NCBI RefSeq assembly: GCF_000332475.2
Contig: NZ_AOGX02000013.1
Span: 62,001-126,000 of the forward strand
Length of the DNA stretch: 64,000 nucleotides
Direction: 5' to 3'
Source of the DNA: Leptospira yanagawae serovar Saopaulo str. Sao Paulo = ATCC 700523
GTDB taxonomy: Bacteria; Spirochaetota; Leptospiria; Leptospirales; Leptospiraceae
Below are positions 1-9,600 of the stretch, piece after piece. The translations under genes were made by a program, and so were the position numbers. The notes beneath the pieces are model-generated. The model was given only the letters and a program-made list of their open reading frames with translations. It was not told where the DNA came from and made no database searches. How positions within the stretch are numbered: the stretch's first letter is position 1; the number at the start of each line of letters is the position of its first letter.

Positions 1-83
1 GTACAATACGGGATCCTTGAATGATGGAAGATTCACAGATCCTTACGATTCATCCGTTTGAACACAAATTATGATTATTTGAT

Positions 84-1343
84 TTATTTTTTTTCAGAAA
101 TGGCAAATATTTTTTTGGGATCACTGATCCCTTTCAGCTTATGTTCTCCCAACTCTTCCCAACGAACAGGAATTTGGTGAGCTAAATTTTCGGATGCAAG
201 GACTGCTTTTCCTAATTCCCCACACATACCGGCAATCCTACTAGTTAAATTCACAGCTTCCCCAATCACTGTAAAGTCCAGTCGATCCAAGGAACCTATA
301 TTTCCATATAGTATTTCACCGGAATGCAGTCCAACGCCGTGATGGATCGAAATTTTGCCTTCGGATTCTCTCTTTTGGTTTAATTTATGAAGTTCATTAC
401 CTAATTTACGAATTGCAAGTAATACTTTTTTCCCTACCACTCGTTTGTTATTTTCTTGGAATGGAAATACAGCGAGAATTCCATCTCCTAAAAGTTTTAA
501 TACTTCTCCGCCATAAGCTTCTATCTGTGGTATGGCAACTCCAAAATAGTCATTTAACAACTGTATGACTTCCGTCGGAGATAGTTTTTCGCTTAAACCT
601 GAATAATTTCGGATATCAGAAAACCAAATCACTGATTGGATATTGTCCAACTCCCCTAAGTAAATTTTACCTGAGTATACTGTGGAACCAGTCCGTTTAC
701 CTAAATAAATACTTAACAAAGATTCTGTAAGTTCAGATTGGATGAAGGTCCACCACTTCAGTGCGATTAGGTTTAAAGATTTTGTTAAAAAATCTAATTC
801 TGTTTTATCAAATCCAAAAGGTTTTTTGGTTAATAGACTTAAAAAAGCATAACTGTTTCCTTTTTGGATCACCGGTACCGCAAAATAACCAGTGGCACCA
901 GAGGGAGCGAGTTCTTCCAAAATAGGATAAGGATATGGCCCGGTATAACCCTCTTCAAATTGATAATAGTAAGTTTTTTTCGAAGTTAAAACATATTGAA
1001 TGGGACTTGCCGTAAATTGAGACGACTGAATCGAACCTAATCGAAATTTGGTGACCCGAACAAATGAGTTTGGAAATTCGTAAAATTTGCTGGAATGAAA
1101 TAATGTATCAGCTTGAATATCAAACATTTTTTTTTGGTCATTTGGAGCCCAAAGATAAGCAAGAGTTTCCACTTGGGGGTGTAAGGTTCTTGTTCCCATA
1201 TTTCCTCTAATTATTTCTAATCCGAGAGATCGTAAGTATTGAATATAGGAATGAAATAACAAAGCAGGAGAATCTATTTTTGGCATCTCCACTAAATACC
1301 AATCCATAAAGGTATCAAGTAATGATTTGGAAGTATTCATCAT
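84..1343 (-). CDS. class III adenylate cyclase with N-terminal sensor region
   Basis: Predicted to make cyclic AMP from ATP. With the ATG at 1343 the protein has 419 residues. The C-terminal half is a complete class III cyclase domain. Its two metal-binding aspartates lie in FSDIRNYS and LLGDG, the adenine-selecting lysine in EVLKLLGDG, and the transition-state Asn and Arg in NLTSRIAG. The first ~200 residues look like a GAF-type sensor but I cannot name the fold. No membrane segment is seen. A longer reading from 1403 would begin inside the hairpin that ends icd and would add a short hydrophobic stretch coded by T-rich DNA, so one of the paired ATGs at 1343/1340 is preferred. It reads in the same direction as icd but lies behind a terminator, so it is probably transcribed separately. 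The product family is secure; the signal sensed is unknown. Confidence 0.85.
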   Translation of the reverse strand: MMNTSKSLLDTFMDWYLVEMPKIDSPALLFHSYIQYLRSLGLEIIRGNMGTRTLHPQVETLAYLWAPNDQKKMFDIQADTLFHSSKFYEFPNSFVRVTKFRLGSIQSSQFTASPIQYVLTSKKTYYYQFEEGYTGPYPYPILEELAPSGATGYFAVPVIQKGNSYAFLSLLTKKPFGFDKTELDFLTKSLNLIALKWWTFIQSELTESLLSIYLGKRTGSTVYSGKIYLGELDNIQSVIWFSDIRNYSGLSEKLSPTEVIQLLNDYFGVAIPQIEAYGGEVLKLLGDGILAVFPFQENNKRVVGKKVLLAIRKLGNELHKLNQKRESEGKISIHHGVGLHSGEILYGNIGSLDRLDFTVIGEAVNLTSRIAGMCGELGKAVLASENLAHQIPVRWEELGEHKLKGISDPKKIFAISEKK

Positions 1344-1400
1344 GGAATGTTTATTGGATAAGGAAAAAGAAAGAAGGCAAGAAAATAAAGAAAAGAAAAT

Positions 1401-1422
1401 CACCCTGCCAAAAGACAGGGTG
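1401..1422 (-). terminator. Rho-independent terminator after icd
   Basis: Seven-base perfect stem CACCCTG/CAGGGTG with an 8-base loop. On the minus strand it is followed by a T-rich run, and it lies 12 bp beyond the icd stop codon. Confidence 0.75.
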
Positions 1423-1433
1423 AAGTGGACTCA

Positions 1434-2645
1434 TTATTTGAGTTTTGCGTCCAATCGTTTTTGTACAGCTTCCATAAATTGGAACGTATCCAATTCCGTT
1501 TTTTTGGCAGCTGTCGAAAGTGAAAGAAGATCTTTTGTCATCTCACCACCTTCAATAGTTTCGATGATCGCTTCTTCTAATTTGTGAGCAAAATTCACTA
1601 CATCAGGAGTTCCATCAAGTTCACCACGTTTTGCAAGAGCACCGGTCCATGCAAAAATTGATGCTACTGAATTTGTGGAAGTGGTTTCCCCTTTTTGGTA
1701 CTTGCGGTAGTGACGCGTTACTGTTCCGTGAGCTGCTTCGTATTCGTATTTTCCATCTGGAGAAACAAGAACAGAAGTCATAAGACCAAGGGAACCAAAA
1801 CCAGAAGCAACCATATCGCTCATTACATCACCATCATAGTTCATAAGAGCCCAAAGTTGACCACCTTCGTTTTTCATAATCTGAGCTACAGCATCATCAA
1901 TAAGGAAGTAACTGTAAGTAATTCCTGCTACTTTCATAGCGGCTTCTTGTTCTTTTGCCATGGTATCAAAGATATCACGGAAACGAGCATGGTACTTTTT
2001 CGAAATCGTATCTTTTGTAGCAAACCAGATGCTGATCTTTTCAGACAACGCATAGTTAAAACAAGCTTTCGCAAATGACTTGATAGATTCATCTAAGTTG
2101 TGCATTGCAAGTGCAACACCAGCACCTTTAAATTCATTTACGAGCAGCCTTTGTTTTTCTTTTCCTGATGCATCCGTATAAACGAGTTCAACTTTTCCTG
2201 GACCATCCACAAGGATTTCCACATCACGATAAATATCACCATATGCATGACGACCAATCGCAATTGGTTTTTTCCAAGAATTGACTGCTGCAGGAATGTT
2301 TTTGATAATGATTGGTTTACGAAATACAGTTCCATCTAAAATCGCACGGATTGTTCCGTTAGGTGATTTCCATTCTTGTTTGAGGTTGTATTCTTTTACA
2401 CGGTCAGCATTTGGAGTGATAGTGGCACATTTAACACCTACACCGTGTTTTTTGATCGCGTTTGCAGAATCAACAGTCACTTGGTCATCCGTTTTATCAC
2501 GATATTCAACACCGAGGTCATAATACTCTAATGTAATATCTAAGTAAGGGTGAATGAAACGATCTTTGATTTCTTTCCAAATGATTCTTGTCATTTCATC
2601 GCCGTCTAACTCAACTAACGGTGTTTTTACTTTAATTTTTCCCAT
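1434..2645 (-). CDS. icd: NADP-dependent isocitrate dehydrogenase
   Basis: Converts isocitrate to 2-oxoglutarate and CO2 with reduction of NADP in the TCA cycle. The 403-residue protein is of the dimeric eukaryote-like type: it begins with [19 protein letters not shown] and holds the substrate loop [19 protein letters not shown]. It also has the metal-binding segment [20 protein letters not shown] and the nucleotide-binding segment [16 protein letters not shown]. Length and motifs match the full-length family. It is transcribed alone, with a terminator directly behind it. Leptospiral genomes are known to carry this eukaryote-like form. Confidence 0.97.
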   Translation of the reverse strand: MGKIKVKTPLVELDGDEMTRIIWKEIKDRFIHPYLDITLEYYDLGVEYRDKTDDQVTVDSANAIKKHGVGVKCATITPNADRVKEYNLKQEWKSPNGTIRAILDGTVFRKPIIIKNIPAAVNSWKKPIAIGRHAYGDIYRDVEILVDGPGKVELVYTDASGKEKQRLLVNEFKGAGVALAMHNLDESIKSFAKACFNYALSEKISIWFATKDTISKKYHARFRDIFDTMAKEQEAAMKVAGITYSYFLIDDAVAQIMKNEGGQLWALMNYDGDVMSDMVASGFGSLGLMTSVLVSPDGKYEYEAAHGTVTRHYRKYQKGETTSTNSVASIFAWTGALAKRGELDGTPDVVNFAHKLEEAIIETIEGGEMTKDLLSLSTAAKKTELDTFQFMEAVQKRLDAKLK

Positions 2646-2690
2646 TGATTTCTCCTAAACTCATTCAATTTTAATTCAAATTTATAAAAC

Positions 2691-3257
2691 TTAATTTGGA
2701 TTCCCCATATGACGATTCCAAAGGTAATGACAAAACTCTGTCGAATTATTGATCGCTCCTGAAATGGTATGAATTCCAGTGAGCGATGTATATCTTTTTC
2801 TATAGGCATCGGATTTCGAAATCAGAGAAAGTTTTGCTTCTAATTGGGTCAAAACTTGTTTCCACGATTCACATTGTCCGGATACCAAAGGATCACTGGC
2901 TTTGATGTTTAAATCTTTTGCTTCGGCAATGTGGATTTCCCAAAAATGTGAGGGGAAAGCTGGCGGTGTGTAATGGTCCCGTATGGTCTCTAAATCTTTT
3001 TCAATTTCCTGGTCCTTGAAACTGTGAAAAAAGAAAAAACTACTAATTTTCAGTGATATGGGTAGATAAAAACGAAAGGTTTTATCGTAGGAAATCATTT
3101 GCCCTAAAACCCATTGGGGTGATTTCCCGGTTTTTCCTTTTTCTAGGAAGGTTTTGGCATCCACATGTGCCAATTCATCAAAACAGTATTGGGCGAAACG
3201 AAGTTTCTCTTTCCAAAATATTTCTAAGATCTCCGTGACCATGTCTGTTTCGTTCAT
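2691..3257 (-). CDS. conserved hypothetical protein, helical
   Basis: A soluble protein of about 188 residues from the ATG at 3257; a TTG reading from 3308 would add 17 residues. It appears largely helical, with spaced aromatic and histidine residues (FWEIHIAEA, FCHYLWNRHMGN). This recalls DinB-like four-helix proteins, but I see no convincing metal triad and do not assign the family. It is divergent from the next gene to the right and shares its promoter region. No signal peptide or membrane segment. Function unknown. Confidence 0.6.
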   Translation of the reverse strand: MNETDMVTEILEIFWKEKLRFAQYCFDELAHVDAKTFLEKGKTGKSPQWVLGQMISYDKTFRFYLPISLKISSFFFFHSFKDQEIEKDLETIRDHYTPPAFPSHFWEIHIAEAKDLNIKASDPLVSGQCESWKQVLTQLEAKLSLISKSDAYRKRYTSLTGIHTISGAINNSTEFCHYLWNRHMGNPN

Positions 3258-3335
3258 CCTGGATAGGGGAAAGTATTTTTCAAGTGCGAATCCGTTTTTA
3301 AGAACCAAGTGCCTAAATGGAAAACCTCCCCTAGC

Positions 3336-3710
3336 ATGACTGAGAAAGACCTGGAATGGCGAGAACTAGTGAACAAAAAAGAGGAATTTTTACACATCCT
3401 CCGAATCTTGAACCATTATTACGAAATGAGAGGAGAAACCAAATCCAAACAATTTGGTTTCAGACGCCAGTTGGCCGATTCTGATCCCAACAGAGTCCAG
3501 ATCTTTTTTGCCAAAATTGGTAACTTTGAATACCAAGTGGCCTGCCGCATTCTACCAAACGAAGATACGGAAACCTGGATCCACATTGACGGGATCGCCG
3601 AGGAGAGAGAACGGCTCCTTACCATTGGCAATACAGAACACCCTGTGTTTTCCCTTGTTTGTCTTGGTGATTTATTTAAAATCGCAGTTCCAACTCTTTT
3701 GTCTATCTAG
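3336..3710 (+). CDS. hypothetical protein
   Basis: A 124-residue soluble protein from the ATG at 3336; a GTG at 3309 would give 133 residues. The N-terminal half is charged and helical. The C-terminal half reads like beta strands (VQIFFAKIGNFEYQVACRI, ETWIHIDGIAEERERLL). I recognise no family. It lies between a divergent gene and an exported protein gene. The start is unsure because no clear Shine-Dalgarno sequence precedes either codon. Confidence 0.5.
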   Translation: MTEKDLEWRELVNKKEEFLHILRILNHYYEMRGETKSKQFGFRRQLADSDPNRVQIFFAKIGNFEYQVACRILPNEDTETWIHIDGIAEERERLLTIGNTEHPVFSLVCLGDLFKIAVPTLLSI

Positions 3711-3715
3711 AGGAA

Positions 3716-3749
3716 AACCCCAAGAAAAACCTTGCTTCTTTTTTGGGTT
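3716..3749 (+). terminator. imperfect hairpin after the hypothetical gene
   Basis: AACCC and GGGTT enclose A-rich and T-rich inner arms, giving a long stem with a few mismatches. It begins 5 bp after the stop codon. The T run lies inside the right arm rather than after it, so this may be a weak terminator or a 5' leader structure of the next gene. Confidence 0.35.
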
Positions 3750-3766
3750 CCACTTAGGATTTGTCG

Positions 3767-4804
3767 GTGCAAAGGCGAATCTATTTTTCCCGATTGGTTT
3801 TGTTAGGTTGTATTACTTTTGTACTTTCTTTTGGACTTCATGCCCAAGATTTCAAAACCCAACATTTCCCTGAAGAAGGATATTTGCAGGCATGGAATTT
3901 TACCTTCCGTAGCGAAAGGCACAATCTCTATGCTACCTTTCTCGTCAGCAATTTTGGTCCTGGTTCACTTAACAATGGTATCTCATTATTGTTAAAGACA
4001 AAAGACCAACCTGTTTTTTATTCCACACGCGAATTTGATTCAGAAGAATATGAATTCAAAAAGGGGCAGTTTTACCAACGGAGTGGAGATAACTGGATGG
4101 AATATAAAAACGGTGTTTATTCTTTTTATATGAATTACGGGGAACGAGAAATCAAATTGGACTATAAACCACGCCGAGGCACAGTTCCCATCTCCAATGG
4201 AAAATTTCCTTTGGTTGAGAAAGGTAAATTTGTCCAAGCGGATATCCCATTTTCTTATTCTACAGTGACAGGCACCATTCGTTATAAGGATGTTGTCGAA
4301 GAAGTAAAAGGTGTAGGTGGTCTGGAACATATATTAACCAACGAAGCTGTATACCAATATTCAAAGAAGTGGGAGATTGTTCGTTCGCAAACCAAAGATG
4401 GGTATCGAATTTTCACTGGTGGGTTCATAGGTAATTCCAACTTTCCTGGAGAATTCTTTCGTCGTGTCGCGGTTTTAAATCCTTCTGGTTCGCTAGTTTT
4501 AGAAGGGACAGTTGAAAAAGTGGAAGTATTGGAGTGGGAAAAAGAACCTACCTCTGGTTATACGATTCCAAAAACAGAAATATTATCTTTTCAAAATGGA
4601 ACTTGCCAATTATTGGTAAAACGTGTTCGTCCAATTGCTACGATGAGTGCCTTAGAAAATATTTCTTCTTTTTTACGATTTTTCATCCAATTGTTTTTTG
4701 CAAAACCATACCAAATCCATTGGATCGCTGAACTCAAATTAGATTGTCCCGAATATTCTGGAGAAGGCAAAGGATACCACTCGAATTATTTGATCAATGA
4801 ATGA
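3767..4804 (+). CDS. exported protein of unknown function, possibly lipocalin-like
   Basis: About 345 residues, with a basic start, a hydrophobic core and a probable signal peptidase site near LHAQD. The mature part is rich in alternating beta-strand patterns and aromatics (WNFTFRSERHNLYATFLVSN, EWEKEPTSGYTIPKTEI). It may be a lipocalin-like or CrtC-like beta structure, but that is a guess from pattern only. A GTG at 3767 is favoured because AGGA at 3756 is well spaced; a TTG at 3761 would add two residues. Its stop codon overlaps the start of a small reading frame in an ATGA. Confidence 0.6.
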   Translation: MQRRIYFSRLVLLGCITFVLSFGLHAQDFKTQHFPEEGYLQAWNFTFRSERHNLYATFLVSNFGPGSLNNGISLLLKTKDQPVFYSTREFDSEEYEFKKGQFYQRSGDNWMEYKNGVYSFYMNYGEREIKLDYKPRRGTVPISNGKFPLVEKGKFVQADIPFSYSTVTGTIRYKDVVEEVKGVGGLEHILTNEAVYQYSKKWEIVRSQTKDGYRIFTGGFIGNSNFPGEFFRRVAVLNPSGSLVLEGTVEKVEVLEWEKEPTSGYTIPKTEILSFQNGTCQLLVKRVRPIATMSALENISSFLRFFIQLFFAKPYQIHWIAELKLDCPEYSGEGKGYHSNYLINE

Positions 4805-4932
4805 TTGAAGAAAAGTTCCGATCCATTTGTGCAAGAAATGGAATCCATACCGGCACTCACGGAGTGAACCCCAGTCACGATCCAAATCCTAAACAAGATC
4901 AAATTGATGGTTGGGATGTGATCAGTCTATAA
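4801..4932 (+). CDS. small coupled reading frame, 43 residues
   Basis: ATG at 4801 overlaps the stop of the upstream exported-protein gene (ATGA), the usual arrangement for translational coupling. The product is hydrophilic, starts MIEEKFRSICARNG and ends WDVISL, and has a His/Asn/Asp-rich middle (HTGTHGVNPSHDPNPKQDQ). It has no membrane segment and no family I recognise. It ends 6 bp into the tail of the convergent MBL-fold gene. Only the overlap and sensible composition support it as a real gene. Confidence 0.4.
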   Translation: MIEEKFRSICARNGIHTGTHGVNPSHDPNPKQDQIDGWDVISL

Positions 4933-5874
4933 GATGAATTTTTGACCTTCGTGGGCGATGTGTACATGCATGCCACCTGGTTTTTGTAAGCGAGCTTCAT
5001 CTAAAATGATCCTTGCCACCTCGTGGTCGGTATGGTCTGGTTCATGGTGGGTCAAAACAACAGAACGAATTTCCATCATTTCTGCAAATTCAACTGCCTT
5101 ACTGACTGCCGTATGACCCCAACCAATTTTTTTCTCCGCTTCCGAAGTGCTATACTGAGCATCAATGATGATTAGGTCTGCACCTGCAATCTGAGGTTTC
5201 ATTTTTAAAAGATGTTCCCTATCTTCTTCGCGGTATTCAACATCAGTGCAAAATAAAAAGATTTTATTCCCTTCTCTAATTCTGTAACCAGTACAAGAAC
5301 CAGGATGGCGAAGTCCAAAGGGAATGATTTTTAGACCACCTAACATATAGGATTCAAATTCTTTCCATAAATGAAAATGTTTTTTAGAAGCCATTTGTTG
5401 GAACGTAACGGGAAAGTTTTCTGGGTGTTGTTGCCTTTCCAATCGTTCCTGCAGATTAGGGATACAGGAATAAAAATGAATATTGACCGAAGGTGAATAA
5501 CCAGGTTTAAAAAATGGCCAACCTTGGATATGATCCCAATGGGTATGGGAAACAAGGATATGGATGTCCATTTCTTTCCCGCTAAATGCTTCCGAAGCGA
5601 GTTGGTTTCCAAGCACTCGGATTCCAGTTCCCATATCCAAAATGACTTTTTCGCCCGCCTCTCCTTCTATGAGGACACAAGTGGTGTTCCCACCTAAGTC
5701 TTGTGAAAGTGAGATAGGAAGGTGGTTGATAAATTCTTCTTCTGAAAACCCGTTTGGATCCTTTTTCCACTCTTCCTTTGCCAGATGCAGAATTTTTAAA
5801 GTTTTTTCTCGTTGTTCCTGTTTTGTTGTCGGTGTGGGAAGGGAACCTCGAACACCAAAAAGAGTTATTTTCAT
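4927..5874 (-). CDS. metallo-beta-lactamase-fold hydrolase
   Basis: A 315-residue hydrolase with the binuclear metal site SHTHWDH (residues 109-115), preceded by [11 protein letters not shown]. Further ligands lie in [16 protein letters not shown] and [11 protein letters not shown]. The layout fits the group that includes phosphoribosyl cyclic phosphate phosphodiesterases (PhnP-like) and related phosphodiesterases. The substrate cannot be read from the sequence. An insertion of roughly 40 residues near the N terminus is longer than in minimal family members. It is divergent from trmB with about 48 bp between starts. Confidence 0.8.
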   Translation of the reverse strand: MKITLFGVRGSLPTPTTKQEQREKTLKILHLAKEEWKKDPNGFSEEEFINHLPISLSQDLGGNTTCVLIEGEAGEKVILDMGTGIRVLGNQLASEAFSGKEMDIHILVSHTHWDHIQGWPFFKPGYSPSVNIHFYSCIPNLQERLERQQHPENFPVTFQQMASKKHFHLWKEFESYMLGGLKIIPFGLRHPGSCTGYRIREGNKIFLFCTDVEYREEDREHLLKMKPQIAGADLIIIDAQYSTSEAEKKIGWGHTAVSKAVEFAEMMEIRSVVLTHHEPDHTDHEVARIILDEARLQKPGGMHVHIAHEGQKFIL

Positions 5875-5922
5875 TTAGTTCCTTTTCAAAATCCTGACAT
5901 TAAATCATCGGAAGAAATTCAA

Positions 5923-6582
5923 TTGTTAGTTAATCCAGAAATCCAAGAAAAACTATGGAAGTTTACGATTAGAACTCCCTATCAGTCTGACTATCTCCTG
6001 CAACCTAACGAACGTGGGAAAAAAATCGACCTAAAAAATTCTTTCCCCAGAGCTACAAAACGCTTTGTTTTAGAGTTAGGTTCTGGCTGGGGTGAAGTTG
6101 CCATCGAATTGGCAAAAAATGACCACCAAACAGGTTACCTATTAATGGAAAAAAAGGTAAACCGAATCATCCATACTGAGAAACAAAGAAAAACTTTGGG
6201 TCTTGAAAATATCCGTTATATGACCGTTAACTTCCAATGGTTTTTTGATGAACTGCTCGAAAAAGAAATTTTTGATACAATCATCATCAACTTTCCTGAT
6301 CCATGGCCAAAGAAAAAACATTGGAAAAACAGGTTAATGCAACCCTATATGTTACAACAAATATATGACCTTTTAAAACCAGGGGGAGAACTTTTATTTG
6401 CAACTGATTATGGTCCATATGCCAGGCGGACAATCTCTCTCTTTCGGAAGTTCCCAAACTTTGTTTGGGAAGGGTCTGAATATGAATTCGAAAGACCAGG
6501 ATTTCCGATTTCTTTTTTTGAAACGGAAAAACGAAATGAAGGGAAACGAATCTATTACCTCAAACGAACCAAACAAATCTAA
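5923..6582 (+). CDS. trmB: tRNA (guanine-N7-)-methyltransferase
   Basis: Methylates N7 of G46 in the variable loop of tRNA, using SAM. It has the SAM-binding motif LELGSGWGEVAIELA, the family signature NFPDPWPKKKHWKNRL and a C-terminal LLFATDYGPYA segment. The frame stays open upstream into the divergent MBL gene. A TTG at 5923 behind GGAAGAA gives about 219 residues, the normal family size, and removes that overlap. No ATG is available in the N-terminal region, so a non-ATG start is needed. Confidence 0.9.
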   Translation: MLVNPEIQEKLWKFTIRTPYQSDYLLQPNERGKKIDLKNSFPRATKRFVLELGSGWGEVAIELAKNDHQTGYLLMEKKVNRIIHTEKQRKTLGLENIRYMTVNFQWFFDELLEKEIFDTIIINFPDPWPKKKHWKNRLMQPYMLQQIYDLLKPGGELLFATDYGPYARRTISLFRKFPNFVWEGSEYEFERPGFPISFFETEKRNEGKRIYYLKRTKQI

Positions 6583-6605
6583 ATGAATGAAATTTCCAAA
6601 AGATT

Positions 6606-6633
6606 TCTCCCGTGATCTTAAGATTCCGGGAGA
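6606..6633. terminator. terminator between convergent trmB and TPR gene
   Basis: TCTCCCG pairs perfectly with CGGGAGA around a 14-base loop. It lies between two convergent genes and is followed by T-rich sequence on the plus strand, so it could act on both transcripts. Confidence 0.6.
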
Positions 6634-6661
6634 TCCTTTCTTCGTTGTTTTATGATATCAC

Positions 6662-9600
6662 TTAGTCAACGGTAATGGTACTGATTCGGAGGCCATCACG
6701 ATCCCCTTTCCAAGGAACCGATGTTTTTTCTTTTCCTTTGATGAGTAATAATTCTTTGGCTCTACCTTCCACTACCAGTCCGTCCAAAGGAAAATAAAAA
6801 TCTCCTTCCGACTTATAACTATCTTTCCACTTAGATCCACCTTTCCAAAGATAGGTGGTATCTTCCGTATTCACCAAGAGAGAATCAGGGTTTTTTACCA
6901 CGGAACGGACGGAATCAGTTTTACCCAAAGCATAAAGTTTTGCTTTTTCAGTGCCTTCGTAGATTTGGCCACCAAGGGAGACCAAACAAGACTCATCCAA
7001 ACATCCGAGGAAATTTGCGGTTTCTTTTGAATCTTTTTTTGGTATTGCTTGGGATAATTTACCTTCTTTTTCAGAAGAATCATTAGGATTTAATACTTGG
7101 ATTAAAAAATCTTTTTTGGTATCTTTAATCACAAAAAGTTTTCCTTCATTGGAAAGAGAAAATCCAACGTAATCGTTCCCTGCCCATTCATCTTGGATTT
7201 CCAAGTTTGGGTTGGTACGAACAATTTTTCTATTATTTGTTTTATCTTTTTCTAAAAGCAAATAAAATCCATTTGCATCAGCAGAACCTTGTTTCACTTT
7301 CCAACCAGCTAATACTTGTTTTTTGAACGTCATCTTACCCGATTCAGGATAAATTTTTGTCGCAGTATCATTGGAAATTCCAACAAGTTCTTTTCCTGCT
7401 ACAAGTAATTGGAATGGAGTGGATGTATACTGTTTCCAAACAAGTTCTTTTGTGAGCCTATCATAGCCAACAAGTGCTGTTCCGTAATTCACAATGATAC
7501 GATTTGGGTATACAATTGGAGTGGAAACAGGTGTACCAGATAAGTTTAGGTCTGTAACATGAAGTGGTTCGTCATCCAAAGCATCTGAAGGAAGGAGTCT
7601 TGCATATTTCGTTTCTCCATATTCCCTTAAGATTTTTTCTTTGACTGCATTTCGTTTTGTTTTGGTTTTTTCAGAAGGAGATTGTTTTTGTTTGGCATCT
7701 AAAATTCGAAACTGCGCAAACGAAGCTTCTGCCGACGGTTCTTCTTTTAAAACACGATCAATAGTCTTTTCAGCTTCATCCAATTTGTTTTCTTTAAAAT
7801 AGATATATGCCAATTGGATTTCACCATCCATAAAATCTGGATCTGATTTACGAATGGACTCAAGAATTGATTTGGCCTCATTTGTAAGGTCCTCATTAAA
7901 ATAAGCAATTGCCAAGTTATAAGATGAAAGCCCAAATTCTGCATCCTTTGCTCTTGCTTTTTCAAATTCCCGTTTTGCAGCATCCATTTGGTTTAATTTG
8001 TAGAATGCTAAACCTTTTGCGACATTACTTGGGGCAAAATTTGGATTCACTAAAATCGATTTATCAAACTCGCCAATCGCAAGGTCATAGGATTTCCGTT
8101 TCATGGAAACAAGACCTAACATGTAATAAGCATAGTAGGAGTCGGGTTTTTCTTTTAAAATATCATAAAAACCATCCTCTGCTCGTTTTAACTCACCTTT
8201 TTTGTAGTAAAAACTATAAATCCCTTCTTTAAATGAAATCGCATTTTCTTTGTTGGATTTGACTGCGTTTTCTAAAATCGAAAGACCTTTCTCTTCTTCC
8301 CCTTTTTCAATATAACATTCTGCTATTTTTACCAGAAGAGATGCTTTTGGAACTTTATCATATGCCTTTTGGTAAGGAGTGACTGCTTCGATGTATTTTT
8401 TACGATTAAAAAGAGTATTCCCTTCTTTGACAAGGGGCAAAATTTCCGCAAAACGAGAGTTCTCCGATACGGTTTTCTCTGTTTCAATTACTTCAGGAAT
8501 GTCTTTCGTAAATTTTTTAGATTTTTGTATGAATTCATTCGCCTTGGTATAATTTTCTTTTGTGTTTTCTTCTACAGCACGTTTGTAGTATAAACTACCC
8601 AAACGGTAATCCACTGCTTCATTCCCTGGAAACTTTTTTTTAAGTCCCATGTAAATTGACTCAGCTTCGTCCCACTTACTTGCATCTTCTGCAATTCGTC
8701 CGAGAGTGATGGCACTGAATGGATCTGTTGCCGACAAAGTTTCTAACTTTTTGATGTATTCTTTTTCTTTTTTGGATTCTCCCGTTTTTGCATACACACG
8801 AGCAAGTCCTTGTAAGGCACCTGGATTCGTATTGTCCATGCGGTAGGCTTCTAAGTAAGAACTTTCCGCCTTTTTATATTCGTTAAATGCAAAATAACCA
8901 CGACCAAATGCATTTTGTACTGCAGGGTTTTCCGGATTCACACCCATCGCCCTTCCGTAGTCATCAAACGCTTGTTTGCGTTTTCCTTGTCGCAAAAAAA
9001 CATCACCACTAGCTATGTATTTTTGTGATTCGGCCAAAACTTTTGCTTTTCGGATCTCTTCCTTTTTAGCCTTCGGGTGAGTTTCCGTTTTTTTTAAAAC
9101 ATCTAGTGCTTCATCAAAACGACCTGAATCGATTAAGACATAAGCCAAATTCATCTTTGGTTCTATAAAATTGGGATCCCAGGAAGAAGCATCTTGAAAA
9201 CTTAGTGTTGCTTTTTTGACTTCACCCCATTTCCATTCGCATATTCCTTGTTTGTTGCGAATCTCTGCATTTTTTGGAATTTTTTGTAACGCTTGTTTCG
9301 AAGTTTTTAAACAGTCAGAGTAGTTGTGTGTTTGGATGAGGACATTACAAAGTCCAACGTAGGCATTGGCATTTGTATCTGATAAAGAAATGGATTTTTT
9401 GAAACTCTCTTCACTTTCTTTTAATTTTCCATTCAATAATTGAGCATTTCCTAAAAATGACCAAACAGAACCATTTTGTGGTTGGAGATCCGTTGCTTTT
9501 TTGAATTCAGCAGTGGCTTCTGGGTAATTTTTTTTGTTTAAAAAGTCATTTCCCCTTTGGATGAGAGAAGCGATTTTTGTGGAGAGTTTGGCATCTTTGG

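Noticed and set aside
1..83. Possible gene end at the left edge
   Set aside because: Too short to judge; no frame, hairpin or motif could be supported.
1695..2078. Plus-strand open frame of 127 codons inside icd
   Set aside because: It lies wholly opposite a well-conserved enzyme gene and its translation resembles no protein.
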